A stretch of 64,000 nucleotides of DNA, from the NCBI GenBank assembly GCA_963665555.2, contig OY762308.1, forward strand, positions 1,054,001 to 1,118,000, given 5' to 3'. Position 1 is the first letter of the stretch; each line of letters starts with the position of its first letter. The translations under genes were made by a program, and so were the position numbers. Shown here in pieces: positions 17,362 to 26,497 of the stretch. Below the pieces are notes generated by a model. It was not told where the DNA came from, searched no databases, and saw only the letters and a list, made by a program, of their open reading frames with translations. The DNA is from CAXXXW01 sp963665555 (GTDB lineage: Bacteria > Pseudomonadota > Alphaproteobacteria > Thalassobaculales > Thalassobaculaceae).

Positions 17362-17922
17362 ATGCGTAACGGACCGTTTCTTCGCATCCTGGCCGGCGCC
17401 GCCGCCGCGGCCGTGTTGGCGGTATTCGACGCCGCGCCGGCGGATGCCGGGTACGCTTGCGTGTTTGCCAAGTCGGACTACAAGGTCTATATCGACGGCG
17501 GCGATTCGGCGCTCGGACGCAACGAGGAAACCATTTCCAACGACAGCTACGGCTATTGCGTCGGCAAGAAAAACCTGTCGTTCTCGCTGAAGCTCCGCGC
17601 CGTCGATGGCGACGGCGACGCGGGCGACCCGATCTGCACGATCTCCGTGGGCGCCGACGACGACTTCTTCGTTACCATGGAAAAGGCGGACGGCTTGCCG
17701 GAATGCAATTCCAAAAACTATACGGTGACCTACGCGAACATTATCGCGTCGTGGGTGCGAAACATCGGATGGCAAGGGGCGAGGCCCAAAATGTATTTCC
17801 CGATCGAAATGGTCGGCGATCCCGACGACGCCGACGACACGGCGGCCTGGTGCATCTACAACTGGGCGGATTACTGGGAAGACAAGGCGACGCGGGAAAT
17901 GTGCAACGCGCAGGACTATTAG
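17362..17922 (+). CDS. Secreted acidic six-cysteine protein, paralogue 2
   Basis: 186 residues. The first 11 codons are almost identical to the upstream paralogue (MRNGPxLRxLA), then a signal peptide with predicted cleavage near ADA|GYA. All six cysteines and the blocks ETIS, GYCVGKKN and FPIEMVGDPDD are shared, while the middle has diverged and carries a 5-residue insertion (WQGAR). This fits an older tandem duplication kept under selection on the cysteine framework. An upstream in-frame start at 17302 would destroy the signal peptide, so ATG 17362 is preferred. The function is unknown. Confidence 0.75.
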   Translation: MRNGPFLRILAGAAAAAVLAVFDAAPADAGYACVFAKSDYKVYIDGGDSALGRNEETISNDSYGYCVGKKNLSFSLKLRAVDGDGDAGDPICTISVGADDDFFVTMEKADGLPECNSKNYTVTYANIIASWVRNIGWQGARPKMYFPIEMVGDPDDADDTAAWCIYNWADYWEDKATREMCNAQDY

Positions 17923-18027
17923 CCGCCGCGCGGCGAGGGGGCGGGGTTCGGCGGAGCCCGGCCGGGCCTTGCGGGCGCGGCGCGGAAGGCCTATACGGCC
18001 GGCGTTCCGAACGACGCGGGAAGGGCC

Positions 18028-19623
18028 ATGGCGAGCCTCGAAGCCGAGATCGCGCGGCGGCGCACCTTCGCGATCGTCTCGCATCCCGACGCCGGCAAGA
18101 CGACGCTTACCGAGAAGCTCCTGCTGTTCGGCGGCGCCATCCAGGCCGCCGGCGCGGTGAAGGCGCGGGGCGACCGGAGGCGCGCGCGCTCCGACTGGCT
18201 CGACGTGGAGCGCGAGCGCGGCATTTCCGTCGCCTCCTCGGTGATGAGCTACGAATACGACGGCCGCGCCTTCAACCTGCTCGACACGCCGGGCCACGAG
18301 GATTTCTCGGAGGACACCTACCGGACCCTGACCGCCGTCGACTCCGCCGTCATGGTGATCGACGCCGCCCGCGGCATCCAGGAGCAGACCCGCAAGCTGT
18401 TCGAGGTGTGCCGCCTGCGCGACATGCCGATCGCCACCTTTATCAACAAGATGGACCGCGAGGCGCGCGACCCCTTCGAACTGCTCGACGAAATCGAACA
18501 GAGCCTGCAGATCGAGGTCGCGCCCGCCAGCTGGCCGATCGGCATGGGGAAGCTCTTCCGCGGCTGCTACGACCTGCTGGAGGACCGGCTGATGCTCACG
18601 CGCCGGGGGAGCCACGACGCGCCCGATCCCGGCATGGTCTGCGACGGCCTCGACGACCCCCGGCTCGACGAACTGCTGCCGGCCGACGCGGCCGCCGAGT
18701 TGCGCGAACAGGCGGAAACGGTCCGCGCGCTCTGCCCGCCCTTCGAGTCCGGCCCCTACCTGGAGGGCAACCGCACGCCGGTGTGGTTCGGCAGCGCGAT
18801 CGCCAATTTCGGCGTGCGGGAGCTGCTGCGCGGCATCGCGCGCCACGCGCCGGCGCCGCGCGCCCATCCCGCCGAGCCGCGCCCGGTCGAGCCGGCGGAG
18901 GAGAAGGTTTCCGCCCTCGTCTTCAAGATCCAGGCGAACATGGACCCCAAACACCGGGACCGCGTGGCCTTCGCCCGCGTCTGCTCCGGGCGTTTCCGGC
19001 GCGGCATGAAGCTCCTGAACACGCGCGACGGCAAGCGGGTCTCGGTCCACAACGCCACGATGTTCCTGGCGCGCGAGCGCGAACTGGCCGAGGAGGCCTT
19101 TCCCGGCGACATCGTGGGCATTCCCAACCACGGCGCGCTCAGGATCGGCGACGCGCTGACCGAGGGCGAGGCGCTGCGGTTTACCGGCATTCCCAGCTTC
19201 GCGCCGGAACTGCTGCAACGGGTGCGCCCGGCCGACCCGATGCGGGCCAAGCATCTCGGCCGCGCGATCGTGCAACTGGCGGAGGAGGGGGTGGCGCGCG
19301 TGTTCCGCACCCATGTCGGCGCGAACTGGATCGTCGGCGTGGTCGGCCCGCTGCAGTTCGACGTGCTCGCCGACCGCATCCGCGCGGAGTACGGCGTCCC
19401 GGCCCGGTTCGAGCCGGCGGCGCTCCACACCGCCCGCTGGATCGAGGCCGACGACCCGGCCGAGATCGCGCGCTTCGCCGAACGCAACCCCGGCGACCTC
19501 GCGCGCGACCACGACGGCCTGCCGGTGTTCCTCGCCCGCAACGCCTGGCACCTGCGGCACACGGCGGAGGTCTGGCCGGGCGTGCGCCTGCTGAAGACGC
19601 GGGAGCAGGGCGCCGGCGCCTGA
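18028..19623 (+). CDS. prfC: Peptide chain release factor 3
   Basis: 531 residues, the usual RF3 length. GTPase motifs are SHPDAGKTTLTEKLL (G1), DTPGHEDFSEDTYRTL (G3) and NKMDRE (G4). The C-terminal half carries RF3-specific domains II and III. RF3 recycles RF1/RF2 after termination using GTP. A GGGAAGGG site precedes ATG. It stands alone between the secreted pair and the glx cluster. Confidence 0.97.
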   Translation: MASLEAEIARRRTFAIVSHPDAGKTTLTEKLLLFGGAIQAAGAVKARGDRRRARSDWLDVERERGISVASSVMSYEYDGRAFNLLDTPGHEDFSEDTYRTLTAVDSAVMVIDAARGIQEQTRKLFEVCRLRDMPIATFINKMDREARDPFELLDEIEQSLQIEVAPASWPIGMGKLFRGCYDLLEDRLMLTRRGSHDAPDPGMVCDGLDDPRLDELLPADAAAELREQAETVRALCPPFESGPYLEGNRTPVWFGSAIANFGVRELLRGIARHAPAPRAHPAEPRPVEPAEEKVSALVFKIQANMDPKHRDRVAFARVCSGRFRRGMKLLNTRDGKRVSVHNATMFLARERELAEEAFPGDIVGIPNHGALRIGDALTEGEALRFTGIPSFAPELLQRVRPADPMRAKHLGRAIVQLAEEGVARVFRTHVGANWIVGVVGPLQFDVLADRIRAEYGVPARFEPAALHTARWIEADDPAEIARFAERNPGDLARDHDGLPVFLARNAWHLRHTAEVWPGVRLLKTREQGAGA

Positions 19624-19761
19624 GGCGGGCCGGCGGCCGCGCCCGCCCCGGCGCGGCGCCTTGCGTCGTTCCGTCGCTTGCCCCGCCGCGGCGGTTTCGG
19701 CGTAGAGTGGATCGCGCGGCGCCGGATGGCCGGCGCCGGCGAACCGGGGAGCGCGCGCGGA

Positions 19762-20667
19762 ATGTGCGGAATCGTCGGCCTCTGGCCCAAGAACCCGGAA
19801 CTGCGCGACGGAATCGGCGCGCTGTTCGCGCCGATGCTGGTCGAGATGACCGAACGCGGGCCGGACAGCGCCGGCTTCGCCGTCTACCGCGGCGGCGGGA
19901 ACGGCGAGGCCGGCGGCAAGGTCACGCTCCGCGCCGGCGAACCCGGCTTCGACTGGGCGGCGCTCGCCGGCGAGGCGGGGGCGGCGCTCGGCGTCCCGGT
20001 TTCGGCCGAGCCGGCGGCGACCCACGCCATCCTGCGCGCGCCCGTCCCGGCCGCCGCGCTGCGCGGCTGGATCGAGGCGAACCGGCCCGGCCTCGCGATC
20101 ACGAGTTCCGGCGAGGCGCTGGAAATCTACAAGGAGATCGGGCTGCCCGCCGAGGTGCTGGCCCGTTTCGACGTGGAGCGGATGGCCGGCACGCACATGA
20201 TCGGCCACACCCGCATGGCGACCGAAAGCGCGGTGACGGTCGCCGGCGCGCATCCCTTCAACACCGGCGACGACCTCTGCCTCGTCCACAACGGCTCGCT
20301 GTCGAACCACCACCGGCTGCGCGACTGGCTGCGCGACAAGCAGGGCCTGCGGTTCCAGACCGAGAACGACAGCGAGGTGGCCGCCGGCTACCTCACATGG
20401 CGGCTTTCCCAGGGCGCGACGATCCGCGAGGCGCTGGAGGCCGGGCTGGCGGACCTCGACGGCTTCTACACCTTCGCCGTCGGCACGCGCGGCGGGTTCT
20501 CGGTGCTGCGCGACCCGATCGCCTGCAAGCCGGCGGTGATGGCCGAGACCGACGACTGGGTGGCGATGGCCTCCGAGTTCCGCGCGCTGGCCCGGCTGCC
20601 GGGCGTGGACGGCGCCGCCGTCTGGGAGCCGGGGCCGGGCGTCGTCTATTCCTGGGGCGAGGCATGA
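19762..20667 (+). CDS. glxB: Class II glutamine amidotransferase subunit (GlxB / MgsA, N-methylglutamate synthase)
   Basis: 301 residues. The start is fixed by the N-terminal nucleophile: after Met removal the chain begins CGIVGLW, as required for an Ntn glutamine amidotransferase. ERGPDSAGF and GHTRMATES are the other conserved GATase II segments. The domain corresponds to the amidotransferase part of glutamate synthase, here as a separate subunit. It overlaps glxC by 4 bp (ATGA). With glxC, glxD and glnT it forms the rhizobial glxBCD-glnT arrangement, which is the same as mgsABC-gmaS of methylamine users. Confidence 0.92.
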   Translation: MCGIVGLWPKNPELRDGIGALFAPMLVEMTERGPDSAGFAVYRGGGNGEAGGKVTLRAGEPGFDWAALAGEAGAALGVPVSAEPAATHAILRAPVPAAALRGWIEANRPGLAITSSGEALEIYKEIGLPAEVLARFDVERMAGTHMIGHTRMATESAVTVAGAHPFNTGDDLCLVHNGSLSNHHRLRDWLRDKQGLRFQTENDSEVAAGYLTWRLSQGATIREALEAGLADLDGFYTFAVGTRGGFSVLRDPIACKPAVMAETDDWVAMASEFRALARLPGVDGAAVWEPGPGVVYSWGEA

Positions 20668-21365
20668 GCGCCAGCAACGCCGTCGAGCGCATCGACCTCG
20701 ACGAGGTTCCGGTGCGCGCGCTGAACCGCCGCCTGCAGGGCCGCGACGGCCCGCCGGCCGCGGCGGCGTTCGAGGTGCTGAACCCCAGGGGCCGCCACGC
20801 GCTCGCCGCCGGCCTGACCGCGCCGCTGGACATCGCGATCCGGGGCCACGCCGGCTACTACTGCGCCGGCATGAACCAGGAGGCGCGCGTCGTCGTGCAC
20901 GGCAACGCCGGAACCGGCGTCGCGGAGAACATGATGTCCGGCCTCGTGCGCGTGACCGGCGACGCCAGCCAGTCCGCCGGCGCGACCGGGCACGGCGGCC
21001 TGCTCGCCATCGAGGGCGACGCCAGCGCGCGCTGCGGGATTTCGATGAAGGGGATCGACATCGTGGTGGGCGGATCGGTGGGCCACATGTCGGCCTTCAT
21101 GGCGCAGGCCGGCCGCCTGGTCGTTTGCGGCGACGCCGGCGCCTATCTCGGCGACTCGATCTACGAGGCCGAACTCTACGTGCTGGGCGCGGTCGAAAGC
21201 CTGGGCGCGGATTGCGTCGAGAAGGACATGGACGACGCGCGCGCGGCGGGGGTCGCGGCGCTGCTCGCGCGCGCCGGGATCGCGGGCGACGCGGCGGCGT
21301 TCCGGCGCTACGGCTCGGCGCGCCGCCTTTACCATTTCCGCGTCGACAACGCGGGCGCCTATTGA
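20664..21365 (+). CDS. glxC: GXGXG-motif glutamate-synthase-like subunit (GlxC / MgsB)
   Basis: 233 residues forming the right-handed beta-helix of the glutamate synthase alpha-subunit C-terminal domain. Repeated G-x-x-G-x-G turns are visible: VHGNAGTGVAENM, VTGDASQSAGATGHGG, VVGGSVGHMSAF and VCGDAGAYLGDS. It is structural, bridging the amidotransferase and synthase active sites. It starts inside the glxB stop codon, so the two proteins are probably made in equal amounts. Confidence 0.92.
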   Translation: MSASNAVERIDLDEVPVRALNRRLQGRDGPPAAAAFEVLNPRGRHALAAGLTAPLDIAIRGHAGYYCAGMNQEARVVVHGNAGTGVAENMMSGLVRVTGDASQSAGATGHGGLLAIEGDASARCGISMKGIDIVVGGSVGHMSAFMAQAGRLVVCGDAGAYLGDSIYEAELYVLGAVESLGADCVEKDMDDARAAGVAALLARAGIAGDAAAFRRYGSARRLYHFRVDNAGAY

Positions 21366-21376
21366 GGGCCATCGAC

Positions 21377-22693
21377 ATGACCGACGAGCGCCAGATCCGA
21401 TCCTCCGCGACCTTTCCGCCGCATGTGGTCGCCGAAATCCAGCGCGCCGCCGCCCAGGGCCTGTACTACATCCGCGGCGCCGGCGCGAAACGGCCGCTGC
21501 CCACCTTCGACGACCTGGTGTTCCTCGGCGCCTCGGTCTCGCGCTACCCGCTGGAGGGCTATCGCGAGCGCTGCGGCACGGACGTGACCATCGGCGAGCG
21601 TTTCGCCTCCAGGCCGGTGAAGCTGGACATTCCCATCACCATCGCCGGCATGAGCTTCGGCGCGCTCGGGGCCAACGCCAAGCGCGCGCTCGGCCTCGGC
21701 GCCAGCGCGATGGGGACCAGCACCACCACCGGCGACGGCGGCATGACGGAGGAGGAGCGGGAGGCGTCGCGGACCCTCGTTTACCAGTACCTCCCCTCGC
21801 GCTACGGCATGGACCCGGACCAGCTGCGCCGGGCCGACGCCATCGAGGTTGTGATCGGCCAGGGCGCCAAGCCCGGCGGCGGCGGGATGCTGCTCGGCCA
21901 GAAGATCACCGAGCGGGTGGCCGCGATGCGCGCGCTCCCCGCCGGCATCGACCAGCGCAGCGCGTCGCGCCATCCCGACTGGACCGGGCCGGACGACCTC
22001 GAAATCAAGATCCGCGAGTTGCGCGAGATCACCGACTGGGAGAAGCCGGTCTATGTCAAGGTCGGCGCGACGCGCACCGGCTACGACGTGGCGCTGGCGG
22101 TCAAGGCCGGGGCCGACGCGGTGGTGGTGGACGGGATGCAGGGCGGCACCGCCGCGACGCAGGAGGTCTTCATCGAGGATGTCGGCATTCCCACGCTCCC
22201 GGCGGTCCGCATGGCGGTGGACGCGCTGAAGGAGCTCGACATGCACCGCAAGGTGCGCCTCATCGTCTCCGGCGGGATCAGGACGGGGGCCGACGTGGCC
22301 AAGGCGCTCGCCCTCGGCGCGGACGCGGTGTCGATCGGCATGGCGGCGCTGATGGCGCTCAACTGCAACGCGCCGCTCTGGCCGGAGGACTACGCGGCGC
22401 TCGGCGTCCGGCCCGGAGCCTGCGACAGGTGCCAGACCGGCCGCTGCCCCGTCGGGATCGCCACCCAGGACCCGGCGCTGGAGGCCCGGCTCGACCCGGA
22501 GGAGGGCGGGCGGCGGGTGCGCAACTACCTCTCGACGCTCGCCATGGAGTGCCAGACCCTGGCGCGGGCCTGCGGCAAGAGCCATGTCCACAACCTGGAG
22601 CCGGAGGACCTGGCCGCGCTTACGGTCGAGGCCGCCGCGATGGCGCGCGTCCCGCTCGCCGGCACCGGCTGGATCCCCGGCTGGACGACATAG
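21377..22693 (+). CDS. glxD: FMN-binding glutamate-synthase-family subunit (GlxD / MgsC)
   Basis: 438 residues. It has the FMN-dependent alpha/beta-barrel of glutamate synthase, with MSFGALGANAKRAL, a GQGAKPGGGGML loop, and VDGMQGGTAATQEVF near the flavin. A cysteine cluster CDRCQTGRCPVGIATQDP near the C-terminus is suited to an iron-sulphur cluster. In N-methylglutamate synthase this subunit condenses 2-oxoglutarate with methylamine-derived nitrogen. The ATG has a GAGGG site 11 bp after glxC. An upstream open extension of the frame is a shadow of glxC. Confidence 0.93.
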   Translation: MTDERQIRSSATFPPHVVAEIQRAAAQGLYYIRGAGAKRPLPTFDDLVFLGASVSRYPLEGYRERCGTDVTIGERFASRPVKLDIPITIAGMSFGALGANAKRALGLGASAMGTSTTTGDGGMTEEEREASRTLVYQYLPSRYGMDPDQLRRADAIEVVIGQGAKPGGGGMLLGQKITERVAAMRALPAGIDQRSASRHPDWTGPDDLEIKIRELREITDWEKPVYVKVGATRTGYDVALAVKAGADAVVVDGMQGGTAATQEVFIEDVGIPTLPAVRMAVDALKELDMHRKVRLIVSGGIRTGADVAKALALGADAVSIGMAALMALNCNAPLWPEDYAALGVRPGACDRCQTGRCPVGIATQDPALEARLDPEEGGRRVRNYLSTLAMECQTLARACGKSHVHNLEPEDLAALTVEAAAMARVPLAGTGWIPGWTT

Positions 22694-22760
22694 GCCGGCG
22701 CGTTCGCGGTGGCGGGCGCGGGCGCGTTGGGGTAGGGTCGGGAGACGAAAGGGAGTCCAC

Positions 22761-23108
22761 ATGACGAGGAACGAACTCTGGGTCATCCTCGGCGTCGCCG
22801 CGGTCCTGGGCGGCATCGTCCTGGAGAGCCGGTTCCACGCGGACGACCGGTTCGCGGACCTGCGCCGCGAGGTGCGGGAAAACCGAATCGAGGCCAAGGG
22901 CGACATCCAGGCGCTGCGCAAGGATATCGCCGCGATCCGCGAGGACATCGCGGAGCTGAACACGCGCGTGTCGCGGATCGAGGGCAAGCTGGACAAGCCG
23001 GCGCCGCGCGCGGAGAACCTCGATCCCCGTCTCGTCCAGGCCCTGATCGAGAGACTGGAGCAAGAGGGGTTCCGGCGGACCGCGCCGCCGGACGCGACCG
23101 GGCGCTAG
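22761..23108 (+). CDS. Small membrane-anchored coiled-coil protein
   Basis: 115 residues, no recognised family. One N-terminal hydrophobic segment (ELWVILGVAAVLGGIVLES, about 5-23) is followed by a continuous charged heptad region (about 30-80: RREVRENRIEAKGDIQALRK and so on) and a short tail. It lies between glxD and glnT, separated from glnT by 12 bp. It resembles the gene at 40113-40463 in layout (one TM, then LRxxM/IxxxE-type heptads). Its place inside a methylamine-type cluster is odd; it may be a passive insertion. Confidence 0.7.
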   Translation: MTRNELWVILGVAAVLGGIVLESRFHADDRFADLRREVRENRIEAKGDIQALRKDIAAIREDIAELNTRVSRIEGKLDKPAPRAENLDPRLVQALIERLEQEGFRRTAPPDATGR

Positions 23109-23120
23109 GGAACCGTGGCC

Positions 23121-24425
23121 ATGAGCAAGCTCGAAGCCTTCGCCAAGGAGCGGGGGGTCCGCTATTTCCTGTTCAACTTCACCGACCTGCGCGGGATGCA
23201 GCGCTCCAAGCTGGTTCCGGCCCAGGCCGCCGGCGCGATGGAGCGGGACGGCGCCGGATTCGCCGGTTTCGCGGCCTATCTCGACATGCCGCCGTCCTTC
23301 CCGGACATGTTCGCCATCCCCGACGCCGACGCGGCGGTCCAGCTGCCGTGGAAGCCGGAGGTCGCCTGGGTTCCCGGCGACCTGGCGATGGAGGGCAAGG
23401 CGGTCGAACAGGCGCCGCGCATCGTGCTGAAGCGGCTGCTGGCGCGGGCGGCGGCGCTGGGCTACCGCATGAAATGCGGCGTCGAGGCGGAGTTCCACCT
23501 GATCGACGCCGACGGCGGCGCCATCTCCGACGACCGCGACATCGAGCCGAAACCCTGCTACGACCAGCAGGCGCTGATGCGCCGTTACGACACGATTTCC
23601 GAGATTTGCGACGCGATGCTCGCGCTCGGCTGGAAGCCGTACCAGAACGACCACGAGGACTCCAACGGCCAGTTCGAGATGAACTGGGAGTACGACGACG
23701 CGCTGGTCACCGCCGACCGCCACGCCTTCTTCAAGTTCATGACGAAGTCCATCGCCGAAAAGCACGGGCTGCGCGCGACCTTCATGCCCAAGCCCTTCGC
23801 CGGCCTCACCGGCAACGGCTGCCACATCCACATCTCCCTGTGGGACGAGGACGGCGCGGCCAACCTGTTCCACGACCCCGAAGGCGCGTTCGGCCTTTCC
23901 GAAACGGCGCTGCATTTCCTCGGCGGCGTGCTGCGCCACGCGCCGGCGATGTGCGCGGTGACGAACCCGATCGTGAACTCCTACAAGCGGATCAACGCGC
24001 CCGCGACCGCTTCGGGCGCCACCTGGTCGCCGAACACGGTCACCTGGTCGGGCAACAACCGCACCCACATGGTCCGCGTGCCGGAGGAGGGGCGGTTCGA
24101 ACTCCGGCTGGCGGACGGGGCGGCGAACCCCTACCTGCTGCCGGCGGTCTGCCTCGCCGCCGGCCTGGAGGGGATCGCCCAGGGCGTCTCGCCGGGCCGG
24201 CCGCTCGACATCGACATGTACGCCGAGGGCCGCCGGGTCCGGGGCGCGCGCAAGCTGCCGCTCTACCTGCTGGACGCGATCCGCCTGTTCGACCGCGACA
24301 AGGCGCTGAAGGCCGCGCTCGGCGAGGAGGTCTCGGCCGCCTATGTGAACCTCAAGATGGCGGAGTGGGACGCCTGGTCCCGGCACCTGTCCGACTGGGA
24401 GCGGCGGGTCTCGCTCGACATATAG
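23121..24425 (+). CDS. glnT: Type III glutamine synthetase-like enzyme (GlnT / gamma-glutamylmethylamide synthetase GmaS)
   Basis: 434 residues of the glutamine synthetase fold. Visible are the metal-binding VEAEFHLI strand, the NGCHIHISLW segment, NPYLLPAVCLAAGLEGI, and the C-terminal helices. It begins FLFNFTDLRGMQRSKLVP, as in GlnT/GmaS rather than GlnA. GmaS ligates methylamine to glutamate with ATP; GlnT proper may use ammonia. The neighbouring glxBCD genes favour GmaS. A GTG 6 bp upstream is possible, but the AGGGAAC site is better spaced for ATG 23121. Confidence 0.92.
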   Translation: MSKLEAFAKERGVRYFLFNFTDLRGMQRSKLVPAQAAGAMERDGAGFAGFAAYLDMPPSFPDMFAIPDADAAVQLPWKPEVAWVPGDLAMEGKAVEQAPRIVLKRLLARAAALGYRMKCGVEAEFHLIDADGGAISDDRDIEPKPCYDQQALMRRYDTISEICDAMLALGWKPYQNDHEDSNGQFEMNWEYDDALVTADRHAFFKFMTKSIAEKHGLRATFMPKPFAGLTGNGCHIHISLWDEDGAANLFHDPEGAFGLSETALHFLGGVLRHAPAMCAVTNPIVNSYKRINAPATASGATWSPNTVTWSGNNRTHMVRVPEEGRFELRLADGAANPYLLPAVCLAAGLEGIAQGVSPGRPLDIDMYAEGRRVRGARKLPLYLLDAIRLFDRDKALKAALGEEVSAAYVNLKMAEWDAWSRHLSDWERRVSLDI

Positions 24426-24531
24426 GCGGCGGCGGCCGGCGGCGCGGGTTTCGGCTTACCCGCGCCCGCCCGGAAATGCTAGTCTCGCGCCGCGAAGGCG
24501 CGGACGGCGCGCCCGGACGGGAGATGGCACG

Positions 24532-24960
24532 ATGTCGAACACGGACAATTGGGAATTCTCGCACGACAAGGCGAGCGAAGCGACCTGGACCGAGGGGCTG
24601 CGGGAGATTTTCGAATACCGCGACCTCGGCGTGAAGGCCGCGACAAAGGGCGACTACATCGCCCATATCGTCAAGGCCAACGGCAAGGAGCAGAAGGACG
24701 AAGTGCAGCACTGGCACGTCCACGACTGCGACTTCCAGTTCGTCCTGGTCCTGAACGGCTGGGCCGAGTTCGAGTACGAGGGCCAGGGCGTGCGCCGGAT
24801 CGAGAAGGGCGACTGCATCAACCAGCGGCCCGGCATCCGCCATCGCGAGATCGCCTGCTCGAAGGATTTCGAGGTGCTGGAGATCGTCTCGCCGGCCGAT
24901 TTCGCGACCCGCATCGTCGAGGCGCCCGACGCCGCCGAAACGGCCCAGGCCGCCGAGTAG
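24532..24960 (+). CDS. Cupin-domain protein
   Basis: 142 residues. A single beta-barrel with the two cupin motifs: HWHVHDCDFQFVLVLNGWAE (about 62-81) and INQRPGIRHREI (about 97-108). The His/Glu-like metal ligands of motif 1 are only partly standard (HWHVHD). GGGAGATGG precedes the ATG. It may be an isomerase, dioxygenase or binding protein. It sits between glnT and a CoA transferase and could belong to either unit. Confidence 0.85.
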   Translation: MSNTDNWEFSHDKASEATWTEGLREIFEYRDLGVKAATKGDYIAHIVKANGKEQKDEVQHWHVHDCDFQFVLVLNGWAEFEYEGQGVRRIEKGDCINQRPGIRHREIACSKDFEVLEIVSPADFATRIVEAPDAAETAQAAE

Positions 24961-24988
24961 TCGCGCGCCGGGGGAGGGGCCGGCGCCG

Positions 24989-26389
24989 GTGGACCGCCCG
25001 GCCCCCGCCCCGATCGACGTACTGGCCGATCTCCGGTCCGCCGCCGGGGCGGACCCGGACGCGCTGAACGACATCGCGCTGACGGGCCGCGACCCGGTCC
25101 TGTCGTCGATCTTCCGGGTGGGGACGGCGGCCTCGGCGACGATCGGGGCGGCGTCGCTCGCCGCCGCCGATGTCTGGCGCGCGCGGACCGGCCGCCGCCA
25201 GGCTGTGTCGCTCGACATGCGCGCGGCGGCGGCCGCGTTCCGCAGCGAGCATTTCACCCGCGTCGCGGGCCGCCCGCCGGCCGAGCGCTGGGCCGCCGTT
25301 TCCGGGACCTACCGGAGCCGCGACGGCAGGTGGGTCCAGCTCCACTGCCAGTTCCCGCACCTGCGCGCGGGCGTGCTGGAAATCCTCGGCTGCGCCGAGG
25401 ACAGGGAGGAGGTGGCGCGCGCGGTCGCCCGGTGGGACGGGCTGGCGCTGGAGACGCGCTGCCGGGAGGAGCGGCTCTGCGTCGCCTTGGTCCGCTCGCC
25501 GGAGGAATGGGCCGCGCACCCGCAGGCGAAGGCGGTGGCCGGGCTTCCCCTGATGGAGATCGAACGGATCGCGGACGCGCCGCCGACGCCGTTGCCGCCC
25601 GGCGGGACACGGCCGCTCTCCGGCGTCCGCGTGCTCGACCTCACCAAGGTGATCGCCGGGCCGGTCTGCGGCCGGACCCTGGCGTCCCACGGCGCGGAGG
25701 TGGTCCGGATCGGCGCGGCGCACCTGCCGTACATGGAGCCGCTGGTCATCGACACCGGCCTCGGCAAGCGGTCCGCCTTCCTCGACCTGCGCGGGGAGGC
25801 CGGGCGCGAGGCGCTGCGGGCGATGGCCCGGCGCGCCGACATTTTCGTCCAGGGCTACCGTCCGGGCGCGCTGGCGGCCCGCGGCTTCGGGCCGGAGGAC
25901 CTGGCGGCGGCGCGGCCGGGCATCGTTTACGTGACGCTCTCGGCCTACGGGCGCGCCGGGCCGTGGCGGAACTGGCGCGGCTTCGACAGCCTGACGCAGA
26001 GCGCCAGCGGCATCGCGCACGAGGGCATGGTCGCCGCCGGGGCCGGGGCGCCGCGCCCGCTCCCCTGCCAGGCGCTCGACCACGCGACCGGCTATCTCGC
26101 GGCCTTCGGCGCCATGACGGCGCTGAAGCGCCGCGCGGAGGAGGGCGGCTCCTGGATCGTCCGGGTCTCGCTGGCCCAGACCGGCCGCTGGATCGACGGC
26201 CTGGGCCGGGTCGACGGCCTCGGCGTCCGCGACCCCCAAGAGGCCGACATCGCGGACCTGCTGGAGACGCACGACTCGCCCTGGGGCGAAGTCCTGCACG
26301 TAAAGCCGCCGGAGGAGATGTCGGAAACCCCGCCCTTCTGGGCGGCCGGGCCGGTCCCGCTCGGAACCCACAAGGCGGCGTGGCTCTGA
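24989..26389 (+). CDS. CaiB/BaiF family CoA transferase (two-half form)
   Basis: 466 residues, GTG start behind GGGGGAGGGG. The canonical start of a family III CoA transferase, LSGVRVLDLTKVIAGPVCGR, appears only near residue 204. The first 200 residues instead resemble the C-terminal half of the family. The catalytic aspartate region is in the second half. These enzymes move CoA between carboxylic acids through a bound anhydride. The fused half-domain form is known from alphaproteobacteria of aromatic- and terpenoid-degrading habit; the substrate here is unknown. Confidence 0.85.
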   Translation: MDRPAPAPIDVLADLRSAAGADPDALNDIALTGRDPVLSSIFRVGTAASATIGAASLAAADVWRARTGRRQAVSLDMRAAAAAFRSEHFTRVAGRPPAERWAAVSGTYRSRDGRWVQLHCQFPHLRAGVLEILGCAEDREEVARAVARWDGLALETRCREERLCVALVRSPEEWAAHPQAKAVAGLPLMEIERIADAPPTPLPPGGTRPLSGVRVLDLTKVIAGPVCGRTLASHGAEVVRIGAAHLPYMEPLVIDTGLGKRSAFLDLRGEAGREALRAMARRADIFVQGYRPGALAARGFGPEDLAAARPGIVYVTLSAYGRAGPWRNWRGFDSLTQSASGIAHEGMVAAGAGAPRPLPCQALDHATGYLAAFGAMTALKRRAEEGGSWIVRVSLAQTGRWIDGLGRVDGLGVRDPQEADIADLLETHDSPWGEVLHVKPPEEMSETPPFWAAGPVPLGTHKAAWL

Positions 26390-26497
26390 AGGCGGCGGCG
26401 CGCCCGCGCCGCCTCGACGACCGTCCCGTCGTGGCCGATGCCGAAATCGTCGCGGCCGGTCCGGCCGGCGCCGCGCGGGCCGTTCCGGCGGCCGCGG

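Noticed and set aside
17924..17935. Palindrome CGCCGCGCGGCG after the second secreted gene
   Set aside because: No loop and no T-run; such palindromes are expected by chance at this G+C content.
22733..22738. TAGGGT as a promoter -10 before the coiled-coil gene at 22761
   Set aside because: The -35 position reads TGGCGG, a poor match, so it was left out.
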